Of a stretch of 64,000 bases of DNA, positions 9,079-17,312 are shown piece after piece. The stretch covers positions 34,234 to 98,233 of the forward strand of contig CAMTXU010000021.1 of assembly GCA_947085815.1 (NCBI GenBank), read 5' to 3'. The translations under genes were made by a program, and so were the position numbers. The DNA comes from Fen-1258 sp947085815. Its GTDB lineage: Bacteria > Bacteroidota > Ignavibacteria > Ignavibacteriales > Melioribacteraceae. Numbering within the stretch: position 1 is the first letter of the stretch; each line of letters begins with the position of its first letter. The notes under the pieces are model-generated. The model ran no database searches, was not told where the DNA came from, and was given only the letters and a program-made list of their open reading frames with translations.

Positions 9079-10089
9079 ATGATAAGGAAAAAAATTCTTT
9101 TCATCTGCGGTTCACTAAATCAAACTTCTATGATGCACCAAATTTCGCAGCATCTTGGTAAATACGATTGCTATTTCACTCCATATTACGGTGACGGCTG
9201 GATTAAATACGGGGTTAATAAGGGCTATGGTAAGTTTTCTATTTTAAACGGACCATTCCGCTGGCGGACAGAAGAATACTTGAGGGACAATAACCTTAAG
9301 ATGGATTACCGGGGTGAAAGCCACAATTATGATTTAGTTTATACTTGTGCAGACCTCATTATGCCAAGGAACATTCGTAAAAAAAAGATTATACTTGTTC
9401 AGGAAGGAATGACGGATCCGGAAACTCTAATGTTTTATCTGGTGAAGTATCTTAAACTTTACCGCTGGCTCGCAAGCACTTCAACTATGGGTATGTCCAA
9501 TAAATACACTCTCTTTTGTGTCGCTTCGAAGGGATATAAAGATTTTTTCATTCGCAAAGGTGTAAAAGCTGAGAAGATTATTGTCACAGGAATTCCAAAC
9601 TTTGATAACTTGCAACAGTTTTCAAGCAGCGATTTCCCCCACAAAAATTTTGTTCTCGTTGCCACTTCCGATGCGAGAGAGACTTACAAAATCGAGAACA
9701 GAAAAAAATTAATTCAAGATTGTGTTAGAATTGCAAATGGAAAGCAGCTTATCTTTAAGCTACATCCTAATGAAAATGTTGAACGCGCAACAAATGAGAT
9801 TAATCAATTCGCTCCCGGCGCGTTGGTATATTCGAGCGGAAATATAAATTATATGATTGCTAACTGCGATGCTTTAATCACTCAGTTTTCTTCTACGGTT
9901 TATGTTGGAATCGCTTTAGACAAAGAAGTGCACTCGGCTTTTAACATTGAAGATCTTAAGAGGCTGATGCCCGTTCAGAACAACGGAACATCTGCAGAAC
10001 GAATTGCGAAAATAGGTAATCACTTAATTGAAGATCCCAAAATATCTTTAGAAGAAATTCACCGGAAGTTTGATTTTGTAACAGTCTGA
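9079..10089 (+). CDS. Glycosyltransferase-like protein (GT-B/CDP-glycerol transferase style)
   Basis: 336 aa from the ATG at 9079; an in-frame TTG at 9067 is less likely and neither has a clear ribosome site. The second half has the GT-B C-terminal pattern: VATSDAR, a conserved KLHPNE (about residues 230-235), and NCDALITQFSSTVYVGIAL, which matches the nucleotide-sugar binding loop of CDP-glycerol glycerophosphotransferases and UDP-GlcNAc 2-epimerase-like folds. It heads a plus-strand cluster that makes a nonulosonate-like sugar, so it may transfer that sugar. It could instead be a 2-epimerase relative. Confidence in the exact activity is low. Confidence 0.65.
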   Translation: MIRKKILFICGSLNQTSMMHQISQHLGKYDCYFTPYYGDGWIKYGVNKGYGKFSILNGPFRWRTEEYLRDNNLKMDYRGESHNYDLVYTCADLIMPRNIRKKKIILVQEGMTDPETLMFYLVKYLKLYRWLASTSTMGMSNKYTLFCVASKGYKDFFIRKGVKAEKIIVTGIPNFDNLQQFSSSDFPHKNFVLVATSDARETYKIENRKKLIQDCVRIANGKQLIFKLHPNENVERATNEINQFAPGALVYSSGNINYMIANCDALITQFSSTVYVGIALDKEVHSAFNIEDLKRLMPVQNNGTSAERIAKIGNHLIEDPKISLEEIHRKFDFVTV

Positions 10090-10109
10090 CAATTTTAAAA
10101 AATATACAA

Positions 10110-10910
10110 ATGAGAATTGTAACAGTCATACAAGCTCGAATGTCATCAACAAGGTTACCGGGAAAGGTAATGCTGCCTATCCTTGGGAAGCCGTTGTTAA
10201 TTAGGATGATTGAACGAGTGCAAGCCGCAAAACTGATTGGACAATTGGTTGTTGCCACTTCTATTAATACCGAGGACGATGAAATAGAAAATTTATGCAA
10301 TGAAAATAAGATCATCTGCTATCGAGGTCATTTAACAGATCTGCTAGACCGTCATTATCAAGTCGGTAAATTGTACAATGCCAATGCGATTGTAAAAATT
10401 CCATCCGACTGCCCTCTTATCGATCCGGGTGTAATTGACAAAGTTCTCGATCATTACATCAATTCTGAAGAATTGGATTATGTAAGCAATTTACATCCCG
10501 CAACTTACCCCGATGGTAATGACGTAGAGATATTTTCTTTCGAGGCAATTGAATGCGCATGGAAAGATGCAAACAAAGATTTTGAACGTGAACATACTAC
10601 TCCATTCATCTGGGAAAATCAAGATTATTTTTCTATTGGAAACGTTACGTGGGAAACAGGATACGATCATTCGACAAGCCATCGGTGGACAATTGACTTT
10701 CCAGAAGATTATGAGTTCATCAGAAAAGTTTATGAGGAATTGTACCCTATTAATCCAACTTTTAGTCTTACTGATATATTAAATTTGTTAAATCAAAAAC
10801 CGGAGATTGGCGAAATTAACAGCCAATATCTCGGCAAATACTGGTACGAAGAACATCTGGATGAATTAAATAATATCAACGAATACAAAAACAAAATCTC
10901 GAAAAAATGA
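10110..10910 (+). CDS. SpsF-like cytidylyltransferase
   Basis: 266 aa. The N-terminus VIQARMSSTRLPGKVMLP (residues 6-23) is the nucleotide-binding loop of the SpsF/NeuA/KdsB cytidylyltransferase family. PSDCPLIDPGVID near residue 100 is the acidic metal-binding region. Such enzymes activate ulosonic acids as CMP-sugars. It is the only nucleotide activation gene in this cluster, so it is the likely substitute for NeuA. Its stop overlaps the next start (ATGA). Confidence 0.85.
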   Translation: MRIVTVIQARMSSTRLPGKVMLPILGKPLLIRMIERVQAAKLIGQLVVATSINTEDDEIENLCNENKIICYRGHLTDLLDRHYQVGKLYNANAIVKIPSDCPLIDPGVIDKVLDHYINSEELDYVSNLHPATYPDGNDVEIFSFEAIECAWKDANKDFEREHTTPFIWENQDYFSIGNVTWETGYDHSTSHRWTIDFPEDYEFIRKVYEELYPINPTFSLTDILNLLNQKPEIGEINSQYLGKYWYEEHLDELNNINEYKNKISKK

Positions 10911-11764
10911 AAAAACAAGAATTAACTGAATTGAAACAAACGGCATTGCGCGTACGTGAACATATAGTACGAATGAGCGGCAACGGTGGATGTTTTATCG
11001 GCGCATCACTTTCATGTGCCGATTTGATTGTATATCTCTACAAGAAATTCTTAAATGTCGGTCCGGCTAACTTTACTGATCCAGCACGTGATTATTTTTT
11101 CTTATCGAAAGGACACGATGTTCCGGCACTTTACGGAACTTATGTTGAGTTGGGCTGGCTTGAGGAGGAAAGATTAAAAAACCATTTAAAGACCAGCGAT
11201 TATATCTATTGGCATCCCAACAGAAATATTCCGGGAATTGAATTTCATTCCGGTTCACTCGGGCATAATCTTTCTGTCGCTATGGGTGTCGCAATGGATT
11301 GCAAACTTCGCAAACAAAAGAATAAAATTGTAGTTGTTGTTGGTGATGGAGAGTTGAATGAAGGATCGATGTGGGAAGCCATTCTCGTAGCATCGGCTTA
11401 CAAACTTGATAATCTTTTAATAGTTGTAGATCGAAATCAATTCCAGGCAAACATGCCAACGGAAGATTTAATTCCCTTAAAACCACTGCCTAAAAAATTT
11501 GATGCGTTTGGATGCAAAGTAAAAAAAGTGAACGGACACGATTTTGAAAAGATGAATGAAACATTCAAGAAATTTCCGTTTGAAAAAGGAAAAGTGTCTG
11601 TTGTAATAGCTGAAACCGTACGAGGTAAAGGGTTGCCAAGTATTGAGAAAAGAGCTGACCGTTGGTTCGTGAATTTCAAGCAAGAAGAAGTTGAACAACT
11701 TCTGAAAGAACTGCATGGTGCAAAGAAAACCAAATTAACTTCAGAAACAATTGTGGCGAGATAA
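10907..11764 (+). CDS. Transketolase, N-terminal (thiamine diphosphate) subunit
   Basis: 285 aa. The ThDP-binding motif GDGELNEGSMWEA (about residues 147-159) and the SKGHDVPALYG segment (about 69-79) identify the N-terminal half of a two-gene transketolase. It transfers a two-carbon ketol unit between sugars together with the next gene. Split transketolases of this kind occur in archaea and in sugar-biosynthesis clusters. The gene overlaps the cytidylyltransferase by 4 bp and is 2 bp from its partner subunit, so it is probably dedicated to the cluster rather than to central metabolism. Confidence 0.92.
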   Translation: MKKQELTELKQTALRVREHIVRMSGNGGCFIGASLSCADLIVYLYKKFLNVGPANFTDPARDYFFLSKGHDVPALYGTYVELGWLEEERLKNHLKTSDYIYWHPNRNIPGIEFHSGSLGHNLSVAMGVAMDCKLRKQKNKIVVVVGDGELNEGSMWEAILVASAYKLDNLLIVVDRNQFQANMPTEDLIPLKPLPKKFDAFGCKVKKVNGHDFEKMNETFKKFPFEKGKVSVVIAETVRGKGLPSIEKRADRWFVNFKQEEVEQLLKELHGAKKTKLTSETIVAR

Positions 11765-11766
11765 GA

Positions 11767-12681
11767 ATGACATATGCAGATATCGTACTTGATCTTATCA
11801 ATAAAGATGATCGCTTTATGATAATGACATCCGAGAACAGAGCGGCGTTTAGAAATCTTCCACCCCTTATTAAAAATAATTTTATTGATACCGGAATTAC
11901 TGAACAAACTATGATTGGAATGGCGGCAGGCCTCGCTCTGCGCGGAAGAATCCCGATTGTTCATGCTCTCGCTACATTTTTAACTATGCGCGCTTTTGAA
12001 TTCATCCGGACTGATGTTGGAATTGCAAATCTACCAGTAAAGATTGTAGGCGCAGTACCAGGTTTTTTATCAGACGGTAATGGACCTACTCATCAAGCTA
12101 TCGAGGACGTTTCGATAATGCGCGGAATTCCGAACGTGAATGTATTTTGTCCCGCTGATGAAGATGATATGCTAAAAGGATTGGCAGCGGTTTTCGAAAG
12201 TTCTTCCCCATTTTATATCCGCTACAACAATACGAAACCGGTCATCGATCATTTGGAGTTTGAAATTGGAAAAGCGGAAGTTTTTGGCGATGGAAAAGAT
12301 GTTGCAATTCTTGCTTATGGATTTCTTTTCGGAGAAGCATTCAAAGCAAAAGAAATTCTGGAATCAAAAGGTGTTTCAGTACGGTTGATAAACATCAGAA
12401 CCCCAAAACCAATTGATGAAGAAGTAATTCTAAAAGCGGTGGATGAATGCAAATTGATCGTAACTCTCGAAGATCATTTTATCACGGGCGGACTTTATAC
12501 AATTCTTGCAGAGGTTCTTTTACGGAACAGAAAAACCGCTGATGTTTTGCCTTTTGCTTTTATGAATAAATGGTTCAAACCAGGATTGCTGGATGATGTG
12601 CTTGTGTATGAAGGATTTACAGCTAAACAAATTGCCGCAAAGATAATGGCTAACTTCAAATGGAGCAATCATGCCAAATAA
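11767..12681 (+). CDS. Transketolase, C-terminal (pyrimidine-binding) subunit
   Basis: 304 aa. FIDTGITEQTMIGMAAGLALRG (about residues 38-59) is the pyrimidine-domain motif with the catalytic glutamate (in ITEQ). THQAIEDVSIMRGIPN (about 101-116) and the C-terminal transketolase domain (LITLEDHF-type segment, VTLEDHFITGG) follow. It complements the preceding gene to give a full transketolase. It overlaps the downstream aminotransferase start by 11 bp, which suggests coupled translation. Confidence 0.92.
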   Translation: MTYADIVLDLINKDDRFMIMTSENRAAFRNLPPLIKNNFIDTGITEQTMIGMAAGLALRGRIPIVHALATFLTMRAFEFIRTDVGIANLPVKIVGAVPGFLSDGNGPTHQAIEDVSIMRGIPNVNVFCPADEDDMLKGLAAVFESSSPFYIRYNNTKPVIDHLEFEIGKAEVFGDGKDVAILAYGFLFGEAFKAKEILESKGVSVRLINIRTPKPIDEEVILKAVDECKLIVTLEDHFITGGLYTILAEVLLRNRKTADVLPFAFMNKWFKPGLLDDVLVYEGFTAKQIAAKIMANFKWSNHAK

Positions 12682-14005
12682 GATAAATTTAAAAAATGAT
12701 TTTCCTGTGATAAAAAAATCAGATGAGTTCTACAATCGTGCTCTCGGATTAATTCCTTCCGTAACACAAACACTTGCAAAAGGTCCCGGACAATGGATCA
12801 ACGGAGTTGCACCAAAATATTTAGTAAAAGGAAAAGGATCCCACGTTTGGGATGTTGACGGAAACGAATTCATTGATTATATGATGGGAGTTGGTCCGAT
12901 TTCTCTTGGTTACGCATATCCCAAAGTTGATGAAGCAATAAAAAAACAATTAGAAGACGGCATAACTTTTTCTATGATGCACCCGCTGGAGGTTGAAGTT
13001 GCGGAGATGATCCGCACAATTATTCCAAATGCAGAAGCTGTCCGGTACAGTAAAACCGGAGCTGACGTAACAAGCGCGGCAGTTAGACTTGCGCGTGCAT
13101 ACACCGGTAAAAATAAAATTCTCTGCTGCGGTTATCATGGATGGCATGATTGGTATATTGCGGTTACCGCTCGTAATCACGGAATCCCGGAAGCAGTGCA
13201 GGCAATATCTTACACATTTAATTACAATGATCTTGATTCCGTTAAGAGTTCTATTGAGGATGATGTCGCGGCAATTATTCTTGAGCCGGTAGTTTTCAAC
13301 GAACCTAAAGATAACTTCCTCCATAAACTTTCTGAGTTTTGCGAACAGAAAGGAATTGTACTTATATTTGATGAGATGTGGACCGGCTTTCGAATGGCGC
13401 TCGGCGGTGCTCAGGAGTATTTTGGAATTACTCCCGATCTGGCAACTTATTCAAAAGCGGTTGCCAACGGAATGCCCATCTCTATTCTAACCGGTAAAAG
13501 AAAAATTATGGATCTTGCCGATGAAGATATATTTTTCTATACAACATTCGGCGGTGAAGCTCTTTCACTTGCCGCCGCAAAGGCAACCATTAAAGAATTG
13601 CGTGATGAAGATGTTCCGAAATACCTCAATCAACAAGGCGCTAAGTTGAAAGATGGATACAATTCGATTGCTGGTAAACTCGGTTTAGATTTTACTAAAG
13701 CGGTCGGATACAATTGGCGGTCAATGGCAACGTTTGATGAGAAAGCCGGCGATCCGCTAATTCAAAAATCTTTAATGCAGCAGGAGATGATTAAGCGCGG
13801 AGTTCTTTGGCAAGGTTTTCATAACATGTCATTTTCCCACAGCGATATCGATGTTGAATATACATTGCAAGCATTGGAAGAATCTCTTTCGATTTTGAAA
13901 AAAGCAGTTCAAGAAAATAAGTTAAATGAGATGCTTCGCGGTGAACCGGTGCAGCCGGTTTTTAGAAAAGTTGATAACTTCAACATGAAACCCGTAAAGA
14001 AATAA
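12671..14005 (+). CDS. Class III PLP aminotransferase, GSA-aminomutase type
   Basis: 444 aa. It resembles glutamate-1-semialdehyde 2,1-aminomutase and related sugar aminotransferases: GSHVWDVDGNEFIDYMMG near residue 55, YHGWHDWYIAV near 155, FDEMWTGFRMA near 233, and the PLP lysine in TYSKAVANGMP near 265. In a heme context this family makes aminolevulinate, but here the neighbours are all sugar genes, so a keto-sugar (or sugar-acid) is the more likely amino acceptor (inference). Similar GSA-type enzymes occur in surface-glycan clusters. Confidence 0.85.
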   Translation: MPNKINLKNDFPVIKKSDEFYNRALGLIPSVTQTLAKGPGQWINGVAPKYLVKGKGSHVWDVDGNEFIDYMMGVGPISLGYAYPKVDEAIKKQLEDGITFSMMHPLEVEVAEMIRTIIPNAEAVRYSKTGADVTSAAVRLARAYTGKNKILCCGYHGWHDWYIAVTARNHGIPEAVQAISYTFNYNDLDSVKSSIEDDVAAIILEPVVFNEPKDNFLHKLSEFCEQKGIVLIFDEMWTGFRMALGGAQEYFGITPDLATYSKAVANGMPISILTGKRKIMDLADEDIFFYTTFGGEALSLAAAKATIKELRDEDVPKYLNQQGAKLKDGYNSIAGKLGLDFTKAVGYNWRSMATFDEKAGDPLIQKSLMQQEMIKRGVLWQGFHNMSFSHSDIDVEYTLQALEESLSILKKAVQENKLNEMLRGEPVQPVFRKVDNFNMKPVKK

Positions 14006-14054
14006 TGACGAGTGTAGAACGAAGAACGATGAGTTATTTAAAAGGATTGTGTCA

Positions 14055-14858
14055 ATGGAAATGTTTTCGCTAAAAGATAAGACTGCAATTGTAACCGGTG
14101 CGCTTGGGTTAATAGGCAAAGAGCATTGCAGAGCATTAAGTGAAGCCGGTGCGAATGTTATAGTTGCCGATCTTGATGAATTAAATTGCGTCGAATTCGC
14201 CGGATTGCTTTCTTCCGAATCTATCGGGATTGGCTTGGATGTTACAGACTCTGAATCAATTAAGAGTTTACGGAGTATTGTTCTTGAAAAATTTTTACAT
14301 ATCGATATTCTCGTTAACAACGCGGCAATAAATGATATGTTTGAAAATCCTAAAGCCGCAGCCGAGCAATCCAAATTTGAAAATTATCCGCTTGAGTTGT
14401 GGCAAAAATCTGTTGATGTGAATTTAACCGGTGTGTTTTTATGCTCACAGATATTAGGGTCAGAAATGGCAAAACAAAAATCCGGCAGCATTATAAACAT
14501 CGCATCTACTTATGGGATTACAGCCCCGGATCAATCTCTTTACATCAAAGCGGACGGAACGCAGTCATTTTATAAACCTCCGGCATACTCAGCGACGAAA
14601 GGAGCGGTTATTGCCTTCACGAAATATCTGGCTGCATATTGGGGAAAAGATGGTGTTCGTGTTAATACTCTTACTCCGGGTGGAGTAGAAAATTCTCAGG
14701 ATAATTTTTTCATTGATAAATACTCAGCCAATACGCCGCTTGGAAGGATGGCTCGTCCTACAGATTATAAAGGTGCTCTGATCTTCCTGGCAAGCGATGC
14801 ATCCAACTATATGACCGGGGCTAATCTAATTGTTGATGGAGGATGGACGTGCTGGTAA
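14055..14858 (+). CDS. Short-chain dehydrogenase/reductase of the glycan cluster
   Basis: 267 aa from the ATG at 14055, chosen because AAAGGA lies 8 bp upstream; an in-frame GTG at 14049 is possible but poorly placed. The classical SDR features are present: TGALGLIG cofactor loop near residue 13, NNAA near 80, a catalytic Ser in NIAST and the YSATK pair further on, and a C-terminal LIVDGGWT. An insertion between the catalytic Ser and Tyr (about 25 residues) is longer than usual and may shape the substrate site. It probably oxidises or reduces the cluster sugar intermediate. Confidence 0.88.
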   Translation: MEMFSLKDKTAIVTGALGLIGKEHCRALSEAGANVIVADLDELNCVEFAGLLSSESIGIGLDVTDSESIKSLRSIVLEKFLHIDILVNNAAINDMFENPKAAAEQSKFENYPLELWQKSVDVNLTGVFLCSQILGSEMAKQKSGSIINIASTYGITAPDQSLYIKADGTQSFYKPPAYSATKGAVIAFTKYLAAYWGKDGVRVNTLTPGGVENSQDNFFIDKYSANTPLGRMARPTDYKGALIFLASDASNYMTGANLIVDGGWTCW

Positions 14859-14973
14859 AAAAAGAAATGAAGGGAAAAAAAGTTTACACGCCGAAGCGGG
14901 AAGAAAAAAAGGAGTGAAGAATAGATTGAATGAAAAATTATTGATTACTAAAAAACTTGAGAGCTTTATTCCT

Positions 14974-15519
14974 ATGAAAAAAAAATTGACTAAAAACCAA
15001 CTTCTGAAACGTGCTGCAAAAATTAAATTAATGCTAACCGATGTTGATGGAGTTCTAACTGATACCGGCGTTTATTATTCTGCAACTGGAGAAGAGATGA
15101 AACGCTTTTCAATCCGGGACGGAATGGGAATTGAACGTTTAAGAGAATTGGTTGGTGTGGAGACGGGAATTATTACACGGGAAAATTCGGAGATTGTAAA
15201 AAGTCGCGCGCGTAAGTTAAATATTCAAGAACTCCATCTCGGCGTTTATGAAAAAGATAAAACGCTGGATGAAATCTTGTCCAGAAGAAATCTTGCTCTC
15301 GAAGAAGTTGCTTTTATAGGTGATGATACCAACGACATCGAAATAATGTTAATGGTTGGGCTAAGTGCATGTCCAGTTGACGCGACTCTCTTCGCGAAAA
15401 ATGTTTCCGATGTAATAGTTAAAAGTAAGGGCGGAAATGGAGCTGTCAGAGATTTTGCCGAGCTAATTATATCTGCTAAACAAAAAGAAAGGAATAAAAA
15501 GAAAGGAAGACATGAGTGA
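14974..15519 (+). CDS. KdsC-like HAD sugar-acid phosphatase
   Basis: 181 aa from the ATG at 14974. The long in-frame extension to 14830 overlaps the SDR gene and is lysine-rich low-complexity sequence, so it is rejected; an in-frame TTG at 14926 is an alternative. DVDGVLTDTGVY (about 25-36) is HAD motif I with both catalytic aspartates, and GDDTNDIEIM is motif IV. The size and IRDGMGI segment match KdsC (Kdo-8-phosphate phosphatase) and KDN-9-phosphate phosphatases. It would dephosphorylate the product of the adjoining NeuB homologue; the genes overlap by 8 bp. Confidence 0.88.
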   Translation: MKKKLTKNQLLKRAAKIKLMLTDVDGVLTDTGVYYSATGEEMKRFSIRDGMGIERLRELVGVETGIITRENSEIVKSRARKLNIQELHLGVYEKDKTLDEILSRRNLALEEVAFIGDDTNDIEIMLMVGLSACPVDATLFAKNVSDVIVKSKGGNGAVRDFAELIISAKQKERNKKKGRHE

Positions 15520-16402
15520 CAAAATTCAAATAGGGAAAAGATTTATAGGAGAGAACGAACCCGTTTACATAATTGCAGAGATCGGAATCAATCACAACGG
15601 CTCTTTGGAACTGGCAAAAAAACTGATTGACGGGGCTGTATATGCCGGATGTGATGCTGTTAAATTTCAAAAACGGACACCTGAACTTTGTGTTCCTAAA
15701 GATCAATGGAATATTGAGCGCGATTCACCATGGGGAAGAATAACTTATATCGAATACCGTCACAAAGTTGAATTCGGATTTGAAGAATTTCTTGAGATAG
15801 ACGGATACTGCAGAGAAAAAGGAATTGATTGGTTCGCTTCGCCGTGGGATGAAAACTCAGTAGATTTTTTAGAAAAGTTCAAGCCGTTGATTTACAAGGT
15901 TCCGTCCGCCACTTTAACTGATCATTCCCTTCTTCGAAAAATAAAAGCAACCGGAAGACCGGTTATCATATCAACCGGTATGTCAACGATGCAGGAAATA
16001 GAAGAAGCTGTTTTGATTCTTGGAACAGAAAATCTTTTGATCGCACAAGCAACATCTACTTATCCGTGTCCTGTTGAAGAATTAAATTTACAGGTAATCC
16101 AGACTTACAAAGAAATTTTTCCCGAAGTTCCAATTGGTTACTCCGGACATGAGACGGGTTTGGCACCAACGCTCGCAGCCGTTGCTATTGGGGCTAGATT
16201 TGTTGAACGGCATATTACATTAGACCGTGCAATGTGGGGAACCGATCAAGCGGCATCGGTGGAAATATCGGGTATGCAGAAGCTTGTTCATGATATTCGC
16301 GATATCGAAAAAGCACTTGGTGACGGAATAAAAAAAGTTTATGAAAGTGAACATGAAAACATTGAGAAACTGAGAAGAGTAAAATCGAAAATTACTATAT
16401 AA
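15512..16402 (+). CDS. NeuB-family sialic-acid synthase-like enzyme lacking SAF domain
   Basis: 296 aa. The NeuB TIM-barrel motifs are clear: YIIAEIGINHNGSLELAKK at the N-terminus, AVKFQKRTPE near residue 50, STGMSTMQEIEEA near 150, GYSGHE near 210 and RFVERHITLDR near 230. These enzymes condense phosphoenolpyruvate with an aldose or aldose phosphate to give a 2-keto-3-deoxy acid. Typical NeuB proteins are about 340-350 aa with a C-terminal SAF (antifreeze-like) domain over the active site of the dimer partner. Here the protein stops shortly after the barrel and the next gene starts 3 bp later, so the domain is truly absent. Confidence 0.9.
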   Translation: MSDKIQIGKRFIGENEPVYIIAEIGINHNGSLELAKKLIDGAVYAGCDAVKFQKRTPELCVPKDQWNIERDSPWGRITYIEYRHKVEFGFEEFLEIDGYCREKGIDWFASPWDENSVDFLEKFKPLIYKVPSATLTDHSLLRKIKATGRPVIISTGMSTMQEIEEAVLILGTENLLIAQATSTYPCPVEELNLQVIQTYKEIFPEVPIGYSGHETGLAPTLAAVAIGARFVERHITLDRAMWGTDQAASVEISGMQKLVHDIRDIEKALGDGIKKVYESEHENIEKLRRVKSKITI

Positions 16403-16405
16403 ACT

Positions 16406-17194
16406 ATGTTACACGATTTTCTCGCGGGACTTTCACAATATGAGATATTATCTTATTCTCTTATAGTTGGTTCAGCAATTTGTTTTGTTATACTCGAAAG
16501 AATTTTTCCATATAATAAAGATCAAGAAATTTTACGAGAAGGATTCTTTACAGACCTTGCGCTTTATACAATCGCGCAAAGTTACATACTCGGCATTTTC
16601 ATATTCACAATCATCATTAAAGTATTTGACGACATAACAGGGCTGTCCCGTCTTCAATTATTTACCGATATCCCGGTTTGGATCCAGCTGATCATCTTTA
16701 CTGTTACACACGACATTTATATTTATTGGATGCATCGATGGCAGCATGGCAACAAATTCCTCTGGAGAATTCACGAAGCGCATCATTCAACTAAAAAAGT
16801 TGATTGGCTTTCCGGTTCACGCTCACACGCATTTGAAATTTTGGTGAATCAAACGGTAGAGTTTCTTCCCATTGTTTTACTTGGATCTCCCCCAGAAGTA
16901 ATTGCTTACAAAGGTGTAATTAGTGCAATTTGGGGAATGTATATTCACTCAAATTTAAGTGCGAAAAGCGGCTGGCTGCAAAAAATAATTAATGGGCCGG
17001 AAATGCACCGCATTCATCATACAACCGGTAAAGGACGAAATAGAAATTTTGCGACAAAATTTGCAGTCTGGGATTGGCTATTTGGAACGGCATATATAAC
17101 CGATGAACGCGCAATAGAATATGGATTAAAAACTTTTTTCCCGAATAACTTTTTCAGACAGTTTATTTTTGCTTTTCGCGGCTTTAAGAAGTGA
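16406..17194 (+). CDS. Fatty acid hydroxylase/sterol desaturase superfamily protein
   Basis: 262 aa membrane protein with about four helices and the di-iron histidine motifs of the superfamily: HDIYIYWMHR (about residues 110-119), HEAHHSTKK (about 127-135) and HRIHHTTG (about 200-207). Members hydroxylate or desaturate lipids, or cleave ether lipids. It follows neuB by 3 bp, so it is probably co-transcribed with the glycan cluster and could modify the lipid carrier or membrane that receives the sugar (inference). Its stop codon lies at the very edge of a repeated element. Confidence 0.82.
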   Translation: MLHDFLAGLSQYEILSYSLIVGSAICFVILERIFPYNKDQEILREGFFTDLALYTIAQSYILGIFIFTIIIKVFDDITGLSRLQLFTDIPVWIQLIIFTVTHDIYIYWMHRWQHGNKFLWRIHEAHHSTKKVDWLSGSRSHAFEILVNQTVEFLPIVLLGSPPEVIAYKGVISAIWGMYIHSNLSAKSGWLQKIINGPEMHRIHHTTGKGRNRNFATKFAVWDWLFGTAYITDERAIEYGLKTFFPNNFFRQFIFAFRGFKK

Positions 17195-17300
17195 GAGTGT
17201 CTCAAAAGTAATTATTCAATTAAATAATCTGCGAAAATCAATTTCATCTGCGTCATCCGCGGGCTATTCTATTATAAATCATTACATTTGAGACACCCTC
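17193..17300. repeat. Short element with terminal inverted repeats, copy 1
   Basis: 108 bp bounded by 20 bp terminal inverted repeats: 17193-17212 (GAGAGTGTCTC...) and the complement of 17281-17300, matching at 18 of 20 positions. A second copy lies at 30104-30202. The interior contains AATCTGCGAAAATC and TCATCCGCGGGCTATT. The left end starts within the stop codon of the hydroxylase gene. It resembles a MITE, or a bidirectional terminator-like palindrome, between a plus-strand and a minus-strand gene. Confidence 0.8.
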
Positions 17301-17312
17301 ACAGAATTAATT

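Noticed and set aside
11437..11964. 175 aa open frame on the minus strand across the transketolase genes
   Set aside because: Antisense shadow covering the junction of two real genes.
14830..14973. Upstream extension of the KdsC-like gene into the SDR gene
   Set aside because: Low-complexity lysine-rich sequence without family similarity; the internal ATG gives the normal KdsC size.
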